A stretch of DNA of 64,000 bases, taken from contig NZ_CP010554.1 in assembly GCF_000934545.1 (NCBI RefSeq), forward strand, positions 2,604,001 to 2,668,000, written 5' to 3'. This DNA comes from Rugosibacter aromaticivorans. GTDB lineage: Bacteria; Pseudomonadota; Gammaproteobacteria; Burkholderiales; Rhodocyclaceae. This document shows, piece by piece, positions 46,917-59,308 of this stretch; the first letter of the stretch is position 1; each line of letters opens with the position of its first letter. Position numbers and translations under genes: made by a program. The notes under the pieces were generated by a model. That model made no database searches, was not told the origin of the DNA, and saw nothing but the letters and a program-made list of their open reading frames with translations.

Positions 46917-48602
46917 TTACGCTGCTTGTTGTTCGCGCTCCGCAGTATCCATCAAGCCCAGCCGGTTCACCCCGCTGACCAGCGCCTTGAGCGAGGCGGT
47001 GACGATGTTGGTATCCAGGCCGACACCGAAACGTTCGCCGCTGCCAGCGCCGGCCACCTCGATGAATGCGCACGCACGCGCCTCGCTATCACCGCCGACC
47101 GAACGTTCCTCAAAACTGCGCACCTGGATGTTGATGCCAATGCTGCGTAAAGCATTCACCGCAGCGTCGATGGGGCCATTGCCTTCCCCGCTGATCACTT
47201 GGCGCTGGCCATGGAAACTAATCGTCAGGCGCACGCCTTGCGCGCTGCCCTGCTCGAAAAGATGGTGTTCAATCAAATGCACGGGCGCTTCGGCGTCAAG
47301 ATAGGTCGCCGCGAACAACCGCCAGACATCGGCAGCACTGACTTCACCGCCATGCATTTCGGTATGTCGTTGAATGACACCGGCAAACTCGATTTGCAAG
47401 CGCCGTGGCATGACGATGCCATAATGTGTTTCCAGCAGATATGCCACGCCACCCTTGCCTGACTGGCTGTTAACACGGATCACCGAATCATAGCTGCGGC
47501 CAAGATCAGCTGGATCCACCGGCAGATAAGGCACATTCCAGAGGGCATCTTTGGCCTGCGCGGCAAAGCCTTTCTTGATCGCGTCCTGATGCGAACCGGA
47601 AAAAGCGGTGAAGACCAGGTCGCCTACATAGGGATGGCGCGGATGAATGGGCAAGCGCGTACATTCTTCGGCCACACGCGCCACCGCGTTGATGTCGGAA
47701 AAATCCAGTCCCGATGCCACGCCCTGGGTATAAAGATTGAGTGCGAGCGTGACAAGATCGACGTTACCCGTGCGCTCGCCATTGCCGAAAAGACAGCCTT
47801 CGACACGTTCAGCGCCGGCCATCAAGGCCAATTCCGCCGACGCCACGGCGGTACCTCGGTCATTATGCGGGTGCACGCTCAAGATCACGCTATCGCGCCG
47901 CGCCAAGTGGCAATGCATCCATTCGATCTGGTCGGCATACACATTCGGTGTGGCCACTTCAACGGTCGTCGGTAAATTGAGAATCATCTTGCGCTGCGGT
48001 GTCGCACCCCATGCGGCAGTGACGGCATCGCACACTTCAAGCGCAAAATCGAGCTCGGTTGCAGCAAAAGTCTCCGGGCTGTATTCGAGCACCCATTCGG
48101 TCTCGGGTGCGGCAGCGACAAGTTCGCATACCTGGCTCACAGCGCTCACGGCCAAGGCAATGACTTCGGCCTTGTCCATGCCAAATACCGTGTCGCGGAA
48201 AACCGGTGATGTAGCGTTATAGACATGCACAATGGCACGCCGTGCACCACGCACTGCTTCGATCGTGCGCGCAATCAATTCAGGCCGTGCCTGGGTCAAC
48301 ACGCCGATGGTGACGCCCTCGGGGATCATGTCTTGCTCGATCAACTGGCGCACGAAATCAAATTCTGGCTGCGAGGCGGCAGGGAAAGCTATCTCGATTT
48401 CCTTAAAGCCGATCGCGCAAAGCGTGCGGAAAAAACGCAGCTTGCGTTCGGCATCCATCGGTTCAAACAAGGCTTGATTGCCGTCACGCAGGTCGGCGCT
48501 CATCCAGATTGGCGCACGATCGATTGTCCGGTTGGGCCAGCGGCGATCTGTCAGCGCAATGGGTGCAAAGGGACGATATTTGGTAGCGGGATGAGCAAGC
48601 AT
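46917..48602 (-). CDS. leuA: 2-isopropylmalate synthase (long, LeuA2-type)
   Basis: Condenses acetyl-CoA with 2-oxoisovalerate, the first step of leucine synthesis. The 561 residues fit the longer type with an extended N-terminus ([20 protein letters not shown]) rather than the ~515-residue E. coli type. Motifs are DLRDGNQAL and the metal-binding [13 protein letters not shown] and [12 protein letters not shown]. The C-terminal regulatory domain (about 430-550) ends [20 protein letters not shown] in two pieces and likely binds leucine. AAGGAG precedes the start. The 315-bp upstream gap is shared with a divergent Lrp-type regulator. Confidence 0.94.
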   Translation of the reverse strand: MLAHPATKYRPFAPIALTDRRWPNRTIDRAPIWMSADLRDGNQALFEPMDAERKLRFFRTLCAIGFKEIEIAFPAASQPEFDFVRQLIEQDMIPEGVTIGVLTQARPELIARTIEAVRGARRAIVHVYNATSPVFRDTVFGMDKAEVIALAVSAVSQVCELVAAAPETEWVLEYSPETFAATELDFALEVCDAVTAAWGATPQRKMILNLPTTVEVATPNVYADQIEWMHCHLARRDSVILSVHPHNDRGTAVASAELALMAGAERVEGCLFGNGERTGNVDLVTLALNLYTQGVASGLDFSDINAVARVAEECTRLPIHPRHPYVGDLVFTAFSGSHQDAIKKGFAAQAKDALWNVPYLPVDPADLGRSYDSVIRVNSQSGKGGVAYLLETHYGIVMPRRLQIEFAGVIQRHTEMHGGEVSAADVWRLFAATYLDAEAPVHLIEHHLFEQGSAQGVRLTISFHGQRQVISGEGNGPIDAAVNALRSIGINIQVRSFEERSVGGDSEARACAFIEVAGAGSGERFGVGLDTNIVTASLKALVSGVNRLGLMDTAEREQQAA

Positions 48603-48917
48603 GATGGACTCCTTTCAAGACGGCGTGACGAAATTGATCATTCGATCTACCTGGCAGCAATCACAGTCCTGTTGTCCTCAACCTTTGTGAGGTTGGCGAC
48701 GTCGCTCTTTCCTCGTGGGCGAGCGGCATGCCGAAGCGCTTTGTGGGAGTCCGGTAGTGACTGCAACTGCTGTCATGTAGAGAAGGCAGTGTATTCCAGA
48801 AGCCGAGGAGAATGATTGCTAAGCTTACCCATAAAAGACATCATATTGATATAATATTGCTAGAAAATATTAAATATTGATATTATTTATTCTAATTGCC
48901 ACATCCTTAAGCAATCA
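48603..48917. other. Shared upstream region of leuA and Lrp-type regulator
   Basis: A GC-rich leuA leader (48603-48800) with a small AACCT/AGGTT hairpin is followed by an unusually AT-rich block (48836-48898) next to the regulator. I see no leucine-rich leader peptide, so classical attenuation is not supported. The AT-rich block contains several -10-like TATAAT/TATTAT words on both strands. Confidence 0.5.
48861..48894. promoter_or_regulatory. Candidate Lrp-type operator
   Basis: TAGAA (48861-48865) and TTCTA (48890-48894) face each other across an AT-rich spacer with further partial symmetry (AATATT, ATATTATTT). The ends agree with the outer bases of the Lrp consensus (YAG...CTR). Position between leuA and the regulator fits autoregulation and leuA control. 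Confidence 0.4.
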
Positions 48918-49379
48918 ATGGAACTAGATCGATACGACCGCCATATTCTGACCCTGCTGCAAACCCAGGGGCGCTTGACCAATCAGGATCTGGCCGATCA
49001 GATCGGCCTCTCACCTTCGCCTTGCCTGCGGCGCGTGCGCGCGCTGGAAGAAGCCGGGCTGATCACGGGCTACCATGCTCAGGTAGATGCCCGCAAACTC
49101 GGCCTCTCGCTGATGGCGCTGGTGCATATTTCAATGGATCGGCATACGCCGGAGCGCTTTACCAACTTTGAGACGGCCATAAGTGAACTGCCCGAAGTGG
49201 TGGAATGCCTGCTCATCACCGGGCAGGATGCCGACTACCAGCTCAAAGCCGTAGTGCGTGACATGGATGCCTACCAGGATTTGCTGCTTAACCGCATCAC
49301 ACGCATTGAAGGCGTGACCGGTGTGCATACCAGCTTCGTCCTGCGACAGGTTATCGCCAACCGCAGCCTGGCAGCGTGA
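48918..49379 (+). CDS. Lrp/AsnC family transcriptional regulator
   Basis: Feast/famine regulator of 153 residues. The N-terminal helix-turn-helix is LDRYDRHILTLLQTQGRLTN and QIGLSPSPCLRRVRALEEAG. The C-terminal RAM domain (about 65-145) has the effector-binding pattern VVECLLITGQDADYQLKAVV. Divergence from leuA suggests it senses leucine or a related amino acid and regulates leuA. This is inference from position. Confidence 0.9.
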   Translation: MELDRYDRHILTLLQTQGRLTNQDLADQIGLSPSPCLRRVRALEEAGLITGYHAQVDARKLGLSLMALVHISMDRHTPERFTNFETAISELPEVVECLLITGQDADYQLKAVVRDMDAYQDLLLNRITRIEGVTGVHTSFVLRQVIANRSLAA

Positions 49380-49424
49380 CAGGCGAACAGCCCGTGCGCC
49401 TTTATGTTCTCTGTCTGACGGATT

Positions 49425-49450
49425 CGCCGTCTCGCCAGCGCCGACTTTTT
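49425..49450. repeat. Dispersed repeat half-copy between Lrp gene and arfB
   Basis: CGCCGTCTCGCC followed by AGCGCCGACTTTTT. GACGG-ATTC-GCCGTC just upstream forms a 5-bp hairpin. It stops 1-2 bp before the first possible arfB start (49452) and may act as terminator for the regulator gene. Confidence 0.85.
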
Positions 49451-49463
49451 GATGCCAAGTGAA

Positions 49464-49882
49464 ATGATTCACGCTGCCACGCCATTCCTGCTGCGTGATG
49501 ACGAGGTTGAATTCACCGCTATTCGCGCCCAGGGCGCAGGAGGGCAGAACATCAACAAGGTCTCGAACGCGGTTCATCTGCGTTTCGATATTCGGGCGTC
49601 CTCCTGCCCGAGGAGATCAAGACACGCCTGCTGCAAGTGAGCGACCAGCGTATCAGCGCCGATGGCATCGTGGTCATCAAGGCGCAGCAATATTGCAGTC
49701 TCGAACGCAATAGCTTCGCTGCCCTGACGCGGCGGCGCGACCTGATTGCCAAGGCTGCCTTCATCCCGCGCCAGCGCCGCGCGACAAAGCCATCCCGCAA
49801 TTCACAGAAACGCCGTCTCGACAGCAAGATTCTGCATGGAAAAGTCAAAGCTCAGCGCGGCCGTGTCAGCAACTTGGGGTAG
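49464..49882 (+). pseudogene. arfB: Peptidyl-tRNA hydrolase ArfB (YaeJ), single-base frameshift
   Basis: ArfB rescues ribosomes stalled on mRNAs without a stop codon. The first part encodes the catalytic GGQ loop in [21 protein letters not shown]. At about 49602-49605 one C is missing in TCCTCCTGCC; restoring it gives [24 protein letters not shown] and continues in frame to 49882. The basic tail that enters the mRNA channel (RRATKPSRNSQKRR, HGKVKAQRG) is intact in the second frame. Both halves look well conserved, so the break is recent, a sequencing error, or (less likely) a recoding site. As read, the product stops early after the GGQ domain start. Confidence 0.8.
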
Positions 49883-50139
49883 CTTTATGCCACTCTCCAG
49901 CAGCACTGCTGACGCTCGAAGTTGGCTCTTTCCGCCGATCTATGGTACATTGCGCCCCGCTTCACCCTCTAAACGGCTGCGATTCAGTCCCCTAGCCGTG
50001 CCTGATGAAAACCGCTTCATGCCCGCTTTATGTCTTTGGGGCGAAGCGCTTCTCCGGTTTCAACCCCATCGAAGTTTCCGTCCGGACTGAGTTGCACTGA
50101 ACACCACAGCGCGGCCGGTCGGCTTCAGAGGTAAATATC

Positions 50140-51483
50140 ATGCAGTTCTCCGAACTTGGGCTCTCGCCCGAGCTCCTGCGCGCCATTGGCGAACAGGGCT
50201 ACACCACACCGACACCGATTCAAACACAAGCCATCCCGTTCATTCTGGCCGGACGCGATCTGGAAGCGATGGCACAAACCGGCACCGGCAAAACAGCCGC
50301 CTTTGTGCTGCCGTTATTGCAGCGCCTGACTTATGCACCGCAAACGGCTAACACCCCCTTGCAGCGCGTCACGCACACAGCCCCGCGTGCGCTGGTGCTC
50401 GTTCCCACCCGTGAGTTGGCAGCACAGGTTGAAGAAAGCGTGCGTGCCTATGGCAAACATACCGGCATTCGCAGCCTGGCCGTTTTTGGCGGCGTCAGCA
50501 TCAACCCGCAGATTCAAACCATGCGTCGCGGGGTGGATGTTCTGGTCGCCACGCCAGGACGGTTGCTGGATCACATCAGCCAGCGCACTGTTGATTTATC
50601 CAAAGTAACTACGCTCATTCTCGACGAAGCCGACCGTATGTTCGATATGGGCTTTATCCGCGATATTCGCAAAATCATCGAGCGTCTGCCACGCGAACGG
50701 CAAAACCTGATGTTTTCCGCCACCTTCGCTCCTGAAGTGCGCGAGCTGGCCCATACCGTGCTCAAAAACCCGGCACTGGTTGAAGTAGCTCGCCGCAATG
50801 CGCCCGCTGAGCTGGTAGCGCAATCAGTGATTCGTGTCGACCAGAATCAAAAGCGCGACGTGCTGCTGCACCTTTTTGAAGCGCACGGCTGGCATCAAGT
50901 GTTAGTGTTCTGCCGCACCAAACACGGTGCCGATGCGCTGGCGAAAAAGCTCGATCAATCGGGCATTCGCTCCGCCGCTTTGCATGGCAACAAATCGCAA
51001 AATGCACGCACCCGCGCGCTGGCTGACTTCAAATCAGGCAAGCTCGCGGCATTAGTAGCCACCGATATTGCCGCTCGCGGCATCGACATCGATTCATTGC
51101 CGCGTGTGGTGAATTTCGAGTTGCCGCATGTTGCTGAAGACTACATTCACCGCATCGGTCGTACAGGACGTGCGGGCGCGAACGGAACCGCATTATCTTT
51201 GGTCAGCATTGATGAGCGCATTCAGTTGCGCGACATTGAGCGGCTCCTGAAGCGCGAGCTGGAAACCTCCATCCTGCCGGGTTTTGAGCCGCAACAAACC
51301 CATCCTTCGCGCACAACCACGGATCGCCCTTCCGCACGTAAGCCATCGTCGGCCGCAAAGCGTCCGGGTCGATCCGCTACCAACCGCGGCTCTGGTGAAC
51401 GTAACAGCGCGCCGCGTCCGGCGCGTTCCAGCCAGCGTGATGCCAAGTCGGCTAATCATCACAGCGGGCAGCGCCATCACTGA
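50140..51483 (+). CDS. rhlE: ATP-dependent RNA helicase RhlE
   Basis: DEAD-box helicase of 447 residues, involved in ribosome maturation and RNA turnover, often cold-linked. Motifs: Q ([12 protein letters not shown]), I (AQTGTGKT), Ia (PTRELAAQ), II ([11 protein letters not shown]), III (SATF), V ([10 protein letters not shown]) and VI (HRIGRTGR). The C-terminal ~70 residues are a basic, Ser/Arg-rich, disordered tail ([18 protein letters not shown]), typical of RhlE, with no DbpA domain. The 257-bp upstream gap (49883-50139) contains a -10-like TATGGTACATT near 49940, which would give a leader near 190 nt; such long leaders are common for cold-regulated helicases. Confidence 0.93.
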   Translation: MQFSELGLSPELLRAIGEQGYTTPTPIQTQAIPFILAGRDLEAMAQTGTGKTAAFVLPLLQRLTYAPQTANTPLQRVTHTAPRALVLVPTRELAAQVEESVRAYGKHTGIRSLAVFGGVSINPQIQTMRRGVDVLVATPGRLLDHISQRTVDLSKVTTLILDEADRMFDMGFIRDIRKIIERLPRERQNLMFSATFAPEVRELAHTVLKNPALVEVARRNAPAELVAQSVIRVDQNQKRDVLLHLFEAHGWHQVLVFCRTKHGADALAKKLDQSGIRSAALHGNKSQNARTRALADFKSGKLAALVATDIAARGIDIDSLPRVVNFELPHVAEDYIHRIGRTGRAGANGTALSLVSIDERIQLRDIERLLKRELETSILPGFEPQQTHPSRTTTDRPSARKPSSAAKRPGRSATNRGSGERNSAPRPARSSQRDAKSANHHSGQRHH

Positions 51484-51506
51484 CGCTAACGAGCCGTTAC
51501 TGGTAG

Positions 51507-51542
51507 AAATAAATAACGCCCTTGACTGGGCGTTATTTATTT
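51507..51542. terminator. Terminator after rhlE
   Basis: A perfect 15-bp inverted repeat (AAATAAATAACGCCC and complement) with a 6-nt loop, 24 bp after the rhlE stop. A/T-rich outer arms provide tails on both strands, so it can also end gntR transcription from the opposite side. Confidence 0.9.
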
Positions 51543-51643
51543 GGGCTTGCGTGGTGGCTCTTTGCCAATCAGAGGAAATAAACTTAACGACACGCAACTG
51601 CTCGCAACCGCACACAACGGTCCCGCCAGTTATTCAACGCGAC

Positions 51644-52318
51644 TTATTCCACCGAGCCGCCCGACAATAGGTGGCTGTGCATACGCTGACCCGCGAGGGC
51701 GGCATCCCGTGCCAGGAGCGCCTCAAGAATGGCGCGATGTTCCTGCAACGATTGCTGAAGCCGTCCTGCAGGGCGCAACGAATCGCGTCGGGCAAGCTTG
51801 GCCACCTGCCGCGTATCGTTAATCAATTGCGCAAGATAGCGGTTACCCGCGATTTCTTGCAAGGCGATATGAAAGCGCTGGTTGGTTTCAAAAAAATGAT
51901 CCACGTCATTCGCTGCCGCATGGGTTTCCAGTTCTTCATGAATTGCAGTCAAGCGCGAAAAGTCGGCGCTGGTGGCACGGCGCGCGGCGTCTTCAGCGAC
52001 GCGACTTTCAAGTAACGCCATCACCGGGAAAACCTCGCTGCGTTCTTGTTCTGACAATTCCGTGACATAACAACCCCGGCGCGGCTTCAAGGTCACCAAG
52101 CCTTCTGAGGCCAATACTTTGAGCGCTTCGCGCATGGGCGTGCGGCTGATGCCATACTCGGCAGCGAGCACTTGCTCATCGATCCAACTGCCTGGCAAAA
52201 GCTCGTGCGCAAAAATTCTGGCGCGCAAACGCTCTGCTACCTGCGCATAAAGTGCTGGGGCATTGAGTGTGTTCGCGTCAGAATGAAGCACGCTTTGGGC
52301 TTGTTTTCTTGCTATCAT
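51644..52318 (-). CDS. GntR/FadR-type regulator of the methylmalonyl-CoA cluster
   Basis: A 224-residue repressor-type protein. The N-terminal winged helix has [21 protein letters not shown] and [21 protein letters not shown]. The C-terminal FCD ligand domain (about 90-215) has the pattern [19 protein letters not shown] and a late histidine in MHSHL for metal-dependent ligand binding. It is divergent from the mutase gene with a 120-bp gap, so it probably controls the propionyl/methylmalonyl-CoA genes. Its DNA at 51958-51983 matches the dispersed repeat core ([11 protein letters not shown]). The start is only about 15 nt from a possible -10 (TATGATACT) and shows no ribosome-binding site, so the mRNA may be leaderless. 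Confidence 0.88.
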   Translation of the reverse strand: MIARKQAQSVLHSDANTLNAPALYAQVAERLRARIFAHELLPGSWIDEQVLAAEYGISRTPMREALKVLASEGLVTLKPRRGCYVTELSEQERSEVFPVMALLESRVAEDAARRATSADFSRLTAIHEELETHAAANDVDHFFETNQRFHIALQEIAGNRYLAQLINDTRQVAKLARRDSLRPAGRLQQSLQEHRAILEALLARDAALAGQRMHSHLLSGGSVE

Positions 52319-52438
52319 AATTATGAATGCAGTATCATATTAGACAGTCAGAAAGTCAACTGCGCCAGCACTGCATCGGCATCGCCTGGTCATCGCACAG
52401 TTTTTTTGAAAGACAATGCAGCAGAGAGGTCACTACCC
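52319..52438. promoter_or_regulatory. Divergent promoter/operator region of gntR and mutase
   Basis: An AT-rich core at about 52312-52342 holds two related words, TATCATAATTAT and TATCATATTAG, about 20 bp apart. -10-like sequences occur on both strands. GntR binding here is likely but not shown. Confidence 0.4.
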
Positions 52439-54625
<2,187 letters not shown>

Positions 54626-54631
54626 TTCAAG

Positions 54632-55615
54632 GTGCCAGCTTCACCCGCCATTGACTACAGCGCGCTCGCTGGCGAGCTGCGCAGTGGCAACCGTCGTGCG
54701 CTGGCCAAAGCGATCACGCTGGCAGAATCCACTCTGGATGCGCATCAAACCCAGGCACAAGCGCTGCTCACCGAGCTGCTGCCACACACCGGGCGTTCTA
54801 TCCGCATTGGTATTTCCGGCGTGCCGGGTGTTGGTAAATCAACCTTTATCGAAGCACTCGGGCTTTTTCTGATTGCACGTGGCCACCGGCTGGCCGTGTT
54901 GGCGGTGGATCCTTCGTCGTCGCTTTCCGGCGGCTCGATACTGGGCGACAAGACCCGCATGGAATTACTGTGCCGTGAAGAGGCAGCGTTCATCCGGCCC
55001 TCGCCAGCATCCGGCAGCCTGGGCGGCGTGGCGGAAAAAACCCGCGAGGCCATGCTGCTGTGCGAAGCGGCTGGCTTTGACACCATCATTGTCGAAACGG
55101 TTGGCGTGGGTCAGTCGGAAATTGCCGTCGCCGGGATGACCGATGTTTTCGTGCTGCTGCAATTGCCCAATGCCGGTGACGACTTGCAGGCGATTAAAAA
55201 AGGCATCGTTGAGCTCGCCGATTTGGTCGTCTTTAATAAAGTGGATATTGACCCCATGGCAGCACAAGCCGCAGCGAGCCAAATGCGTTCGGCGCTGACC
55301 ATGCTGCGCCCGGCCTCCCCCCATTGGCAGCCACCCGTGCTGATGTTATCGGCGACAAAAAAAGAAGGGATTGCTGAATTCTGGCAAACCATCGAACAAT
55401 TTCGCATCACGATGACTGCTGCCGGTGACATGGAAGCGCGCCGCAAACGTCAGGCAAATGACTGGATGTGGCAGCAGATTGACGCAACGCTGCGCCACCG
55501 ATTTCGCTCGCATCCCGCTGTCATGGCCGCTTTGCCAGAAGTAACGCGGAACGTAACCTCTGGCATCTTGCCGCCAGCACTCGCTGCGCGGCAACTGCTG
55601 GCTCTTTTTAAATAA
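54632..55615 (+). CDS. meaB: Methylmalonyl-CoA mutase-associated GTPase MeaB
   Basis: G3E-family GTPase that guards the mutase, gating cofactor loading and ejecting damaged cobalamin. The 327 residues have the P-loop [18 protein letters not shown] (about 51-68) and the switch region [27 protein letters not shown] and the base-recognition motif FNKVDI complete the G domain. A helical C-terminal dimerisation part follows. The start is GTG, 6 bp after the mutase stop, so the pair is coupled. Confidence 0.95.
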   Translation: MPASPAIDYSALAGELRSGNRRALAKAITLAESTLDAHQTQAQALLTELLPHTGRSIRIGISGVPGVGKSTFIEALGLFLIARGHRLAVLAVDPSSSLSGGSILGDKTRMELLCREEAAFIRPSPASGSLGGVAEKTREAMLLCEAAGFDTIIVETVGVGQSEIAVAGMTDVFVLLQLPNAGDDLQAIKKGIVELADLVVFNKVDIDPMAAQAAASQMRSALTMLRPASPHWQPPVLMLSATKKEGIAEFWQTIEQFRITMTAAGDMEARRKRQANDWMWQQIDATLRHRFRSHPAVMAALPEVTRNVTSGILPPALAARQLLALFK

Positions 55616-55640
55616 AACGATTTTTTGGGAGGCAATTCGT

Positions 55641-57173
55641 GTGAATGACATTATTAATCAACTCGATACCAAACGCGCCAGGGCTGCACTGGGCGGTGGC
55701 CAGAAGCGCATTGATGCGCAACATGCCAAAGGCAAACTGACCGCGCGCGAGCGCATCGAACTGTTGCTCGACGAGGGCACGTTCGAAGAATGGGACATGT
55801 TCAAAGAACATCGCTGTGTTGATTTCGGCATGGCGGACGAGCATGTTCCGGGCGATGGCGTGGTCATTGGTTATGGCACGATTAACGGCCGCATGGTGTT
55901 TGTTTTCTCGCAGGATTTCACTGTTTTCGGCGGCGCGCTTTCCGAAGCCCATGCCGAAAAAATCTGCAAGGTGATGGATAAAGCCATTCAAGTGGGCGCG
56001 CCGATCATTGGCATCAACGACTCTGGCGGCGCACGTATTCAAGAAGGTGTGGCCGCGCTGGGTGGTTACGCCGAAGTATTCCAGCGCAATGTCATGGCGT
56101 CCGGCGTGATTCCGCAGATCTCGATGATCATGGGGCCCTGCGCCGGTGGCGCGGTGTATAGCCCGGCCATGACAGATTTTATTTTCATGGTCAAGGATTC
56201 GTCCTACATGTTTGTCACCGGCCCTGAAGTCGTGAAAACCGTGACCCACGAAGAAGTGACGGCAGAAGAACTCGGTGGTGCAGTAACGCACACCACGCGT
56301 TCGGGCGTGGCTGACCGGGCGTTTGAAAATGACGTGGATGCCCTGCAAATGATGCGGCGCTTCTTCAACTACATGCCGCTCAACAATAAAGCCAACCCGC
56401 CCGCCAGACCAACGGACGACCCGGCCGACCGGCTGGATTATTCGCTGGATACGCTGGTACCCGACAGCGCCAACAAGCCTTACGACATCAAGGAGCTGAT
56501 TCTGAAGATGGTCGATGATGCGGATTTTTTCGAGCTACAGCCGGATCACGCGAAAAACATCATCGTCGGCTTTGCCCGCATGGAAGGTGATGCGGTGGGC
56601 ATTGTGGCCAATCAGCCGATGGTGCTGGCGGGTTGCCTGGACATCAAATCGTCGATCAAGGCAGCGCGGTTTGTGCGCTTTTGCGATGCGTTCAACATCC
56701 CGGTCATCACGCTGGTCGATGTCCCCGGTTTCATGCCGGGCACGGCGCAGGAATATGGCGGCATCATCAAGCATGGCGCCAAGCTGCTGTATGCCTATGC
56801 CGAATGCACCGTGCCGAAAGTCACGCTGATTACGCGCAAGGCTTACGGCGGTGCATATGACGTGATGGCCTCAAAACACTTGCGGGGCGACGTGAATTTT
56901 GCCTGGCCTTCCGCTGAAATTGCGGTGATGGGCCCCAAGGGTGCAGTGGAAATCATTTTCCGCGACGAGAAAAATGATCCGGTCAAAGTGGCCGCGCGCG
57001 AAGCGGAATACAAGGCCAAGTTTGCCAATCCCTTCGTGGCCGGCGCGCGCGGGTTTATTGATGATGTGATCATGCCGCACGAAACCCGCAAGCGCATCTG
57101 CCGCAGCCTGGCGATGCTGAAAAACAAGAAAATCGAAAACCCGTGGCGCAAGCACGGCAACATTCCACTCTAA
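55641..57173 (+). CDS. pccB: Propionyl-CoA carboxylase beta subunit (carboxyltransferase)
   Basis: Transfers carboxyl from biotin to propionyl-CoA, giving methylmalonyl-CoA. The 510 residues contain paired crotonase-like halves. The first has [19 protein letters not shown] and [17 protein letters not shown]. The second has [32 protein letters not shown] and a terminal INPRA-like [13 protein letters not shown]. The GTG start is preceded by GGGAGG. It lies 25 bp after meaB. Acetyl-CoA carboxylases of this fold exist, but the linked mutase, MeaB and epimerase favour propionyl-CoA. Confidence 0.93.
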   Translation: MNDIINQLDTKRARAALGGGQKRIDAQHAKGKLTARERIELLLDEGTFEEWDMFKEHRCVDFGMADEHVPGDGVVIGYGTINGRMVFVFSQDFTVFGGALSEAHAEKICKVMDKAIQVGAPIIGINDSGGARIQEGVAALGGYAEVFQRNVMASGVIPQISMIMGPCAGGAVYSPAMTDFIFMVKDSSYMFVTGPEVVKTVTHEEVTAEELGGAVTHTTRSGVADRAFENDVDALQMMRRFFNYMPLNNKANPPARPTDDPADRLDYSLDTLVPDSANKPYDIKELILKMVDDADFFELQPDHAKNIIVGFARMEGDAVGIVANQPMVLAGCLDIKSSIKAARFVRFCDAFNIPVITLVDVPGFMPGTAQEYGGIIKHGAKLLYAYAECTVPKVTLITRKAYGGAYDVMASKHLRGDVNFAWPSAEIAVMGPKGAVEIIFRDEKNDPVKVAAREAEYKAKFANPFVAGARGFIDDVIMPHETRKRICRSLAMLKNKKIENPWRKHGNIPL

Positions 57174-57192
57174 GCGCGGGCAAGGAAAAATC

Positions 57193-57318
57193 ATGTTCAA
57201 GAAAATACTTATTGCGAATCGTGGAGACCAGCCGCGTAGCGGCGCAGCAACGAAGCTAAATTGCCTTGCACGCGTAGCGTGCCCAGGCTATTTCTCCCCG
57301 GAGGTGAAGCATGTTTAA
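57193..57318 (+). CDS. 41-codon reading frame carrying a duplicated pccA 5' end
   Basis: The first 11 codons (MFKKILIANRG) repeat the N-terminus of pccA, with differences at several third positions. The rest (DQPRSGAATKLNCLARVACPG) is unlike it. AAGGAAAAA precedes its ATG. Its stop codon TAA lies inside the first codons of pccA (ATGTTTAAG), an 8-base overlap that would couple the two. The segment AAATTGCCTTGCACGCGT also echoes the pccA sequence after codon 11. It is probably the original start, broken by an insertion and now acting as a leader. Confidence 0.6.
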   Translation: MFKKILIANRGDQPRSGAATKLNCLARVACPGYFSPEVKHV

Positions 57319-59308
57319 GAAGATCCTAATTGCGAACCGGGGGGAAATTGCCTGCCGCGTGATCAAAACAGCCCACAAGATGGGCATCAAAACCGTGGCG
57401 GTGTACTCAGAAGCCGACCGCGATGCGCGCCATGTTGAACTCGCCGATGAGGCAGTTTGCATCGGCCCGGCGGCCTCGAAAGAATCTTATCTGGTGATGG
57501 ACAAAATCATCGCCGCCTGCAAACAAACAGGCGCCGAGGCGGTGCATCCGGGCTATGGTTTTCTTTCCGAAAACGCGGAATTCTCGCGTCGGCTGGAAGA
57601 AGAAGGCATCATTTTCATCGGGCCAAAGCACGAGTCGATTGCTGCGATGGGCGATAAAATCGCTTCCAAGAATCTTGCGTTAAAAGCTCGTGTCAATGTC
57701 ATCCCCGGCTACAACAAAGCGATCAACACGCCAGAACAGGCAGTTGAAATTGCCAAGGACATTGGCTACCCGGTGATGATCAAAGCCTCGGCGGGCGGCG
57801 GCGGCAAGGGACTGCGCGTGGCTTACAACGACCAGGAGGCGCACGAAGGGTTTACTTCTTGCACGACTGAAGCCAAAAATGCGTTTGGCGATGATCGCGT
57901 GTTCATTGAAAAATTTATCGAAGAGCCTCGCCACATCGAGATTCAGCTCATCGGCGATGCGCATGGCAACATGGTGTATTTGTGGGAACGCGAATGCTCG
58001 ATTCAGCGCAGGCACCAGAAAGTCATTGAAGAAGCGCCATCGCCATTTCTTGATGCAGCCACCCGCAAAGCCATGGGCGAGCAGGCTGTGGCACTGGCCC
58101 GTGCGGTGAACTACCAATCGGCTGGTACGGTTGAGTTTGTGGTTGGCAAGGATAAAGGTTTTTATTTCCTCGAAATGAACACCCGGTTGCAGGTGGAACA
58201 TCCGGTGACGGAAATGATTACCGGGCTTGATCTGGTCGAGCTGATGATTCGCGTTGCCGCCGGCGAAAAGCTGCCCATGACGCAAGAACAGGTCAAGCTT
58301 GATGGCTGGGCGATGGAATGCCGCATCAACGCTGAAGACCCGTTCCGTGGCTTTCTGCCTTCCACCGGTCGGCTGGTGAAATACATTCCACCGCCGGAGA
58401 GTGCCGGTGCCGTGCGCGTTGATACTGGCGTGGCGGAAGGCGGCGAGATTTCGATGTTTTACGATTCAATGATCGCCAAGCTGATCGTGCATGCGCCCAC
58501 CCGCGAAGAAGCGATTACCCGCATGCGCGATGCGTTGAACCGTTTTGTGATTCGTGGCGTTTCATCCAACATCGCTTTTCAGGCGGCGCTGATGCAGCAC
58601 CCGCGGTTTGTCTCGGGTGATTTCAACACCGGCCTGATCGCCGAGGAATACCCGAAAGGTTTTGACGCAGCCGATGTGCCGCACGATGATCCCGCCATGC
58701 TGGTCGCCGTTGCCGCCGCAATGAACCGCCAGTTTTTGAAACGTAACGCCACCATTTCAGGCCAGATGCGTGGGCACGAGTTTCAGCCGAGCAGTGATTT
58801 CGTCGTGCTGATCGGCAAGGAAAAATATCAGGTGAAAGTCACGCCCGCGTCAGCGCGAGAAGAGGGATGGGATGTTCAATTCGCTGGCCAGCACTACGCC
58901 GTGCGCTCACGCTGGCAATTTGGTAATCCACTGTACCTCGGCGCCATCAATGGTGAACCGATGTGCATGCAGGTTGAGCGCCGCGGCCTGGTGTATCGCC
59001 TGTTCCACTGGGGCGTGCAGGCTGACGTACAGGTGATGTCAGCACGTACGGCCGAGCTGCATGCGCTGATGCCGGTGAAATCCGCACCCGATATGTCCAA
59101 GTTTTTGCTGTCGCCCATGCCGGGGCTACTGACACAGATTGCGGTGACGACGGGGCAGGAGGTCAAAGCCGGTGAAATCCTGGCCAAGATTGAAGCCATG
59201 AAAATGGAAAACGTGCTCAAGGCCGAGCGCGATTGCGTGGTGGAAAAATTGCTGGCCACGCCGGGCGAGAGCCTGGCGGTTGATCAGCCGATCATCGCCT
59301 TCAAGTAA
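57311..59308 (+). CDS. pccA: Propionyl-CoA carboxylase alpha subunit (biotin carboxylase + BCCP)
   Basis: Carboxylates its own biotin with ATP and bicarbonate (665 residues). The biotin carboxylase domain (about 1-450) has MFKKILIANRGEIACRVI, the ATP-grasp loop KASAGGGGKGLRVAY, the catalytic block HIEIQLIGDAHGN and FLEMNTRLQVEHPVTE. A middle domain of about 130 residues (PCC BT-like) follows. The C-terminal biotinyl domain has EAMKMENVL with the biotinylated Lys631. GGAGGTG is placed correctly before the ATG at 57311. The gene is preceded by a short reading frame that duplicates its own start. The dispersed repeat begins within its stop codon. Confidence 0.95.
   Translation: MFKKILIANRGEIACRVIKTAHKMGIKTVAVYSEADRDARHVELADEAVCIGPAASKESYLVMDKIIAACKQTGAEAVHPGYGFLSENAEFSRRLEEEGIIFIGPKHESIAAMGDKIASKNLALKARVNVIPGYNKAINTPEQAVEIAKDIGYPVMIKASAGGGGKGLRVAYNDQEAHEGFTSCTTEAKNAFGDDRVFIEKFIEEPRHIEIQLIGDAHGNMVYLWERECSIQRRHQKVIEEAPSPFLDAATRKAMGEQAVALARAVNYQSAGTVEFVVGKDKGFYFLEMNTRLQVEHPVTEMITGLDLVELMIRVAAGEKLPMTQEQVKLDGWAMECRINAEDPFRGFLPSTGRLVKYIPPPESAGAVRVDTGVAEGGEISMFYDSMIAKLIVHAPTREEAITRMRDALNRFVIRGVSSNIAFQAALMQHPRFVSGDFNTGLIAEEYPKGFDAADVPHDDPAMLVAVAAAMNRQFLKRNATISGQMRGHEFQPSSDFVVLIGKEKYQVKVTPASAREEGWDVQFAGQHYAVRSRWQFGNPLYLGAINGEPMCMQVERRGLVYRLFHWGVQADVQVMSARTAELHALMPVKSAPDMSKFLLSPMPGLLTQIAVTTGQEVKAGEILAKIEAMKMENVLKAERDCVVEKLLATPGESLAVDQPIIAFK

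Noticed and set aside
48680..48775. Leader peptide for leuA attenuation on the minus strand (about 32 codons starting MTAVAVTTG)
   Set aside because: It has one leucine codon, no ribosome-binding site and no terminator with T-run after it.
52172..52438. N-terminal extension of the mutase by 89 residues
   Set aside because: The added residues are the antisense of gntR; the ATG at 52439 has a ribosome-binding site and the family length.
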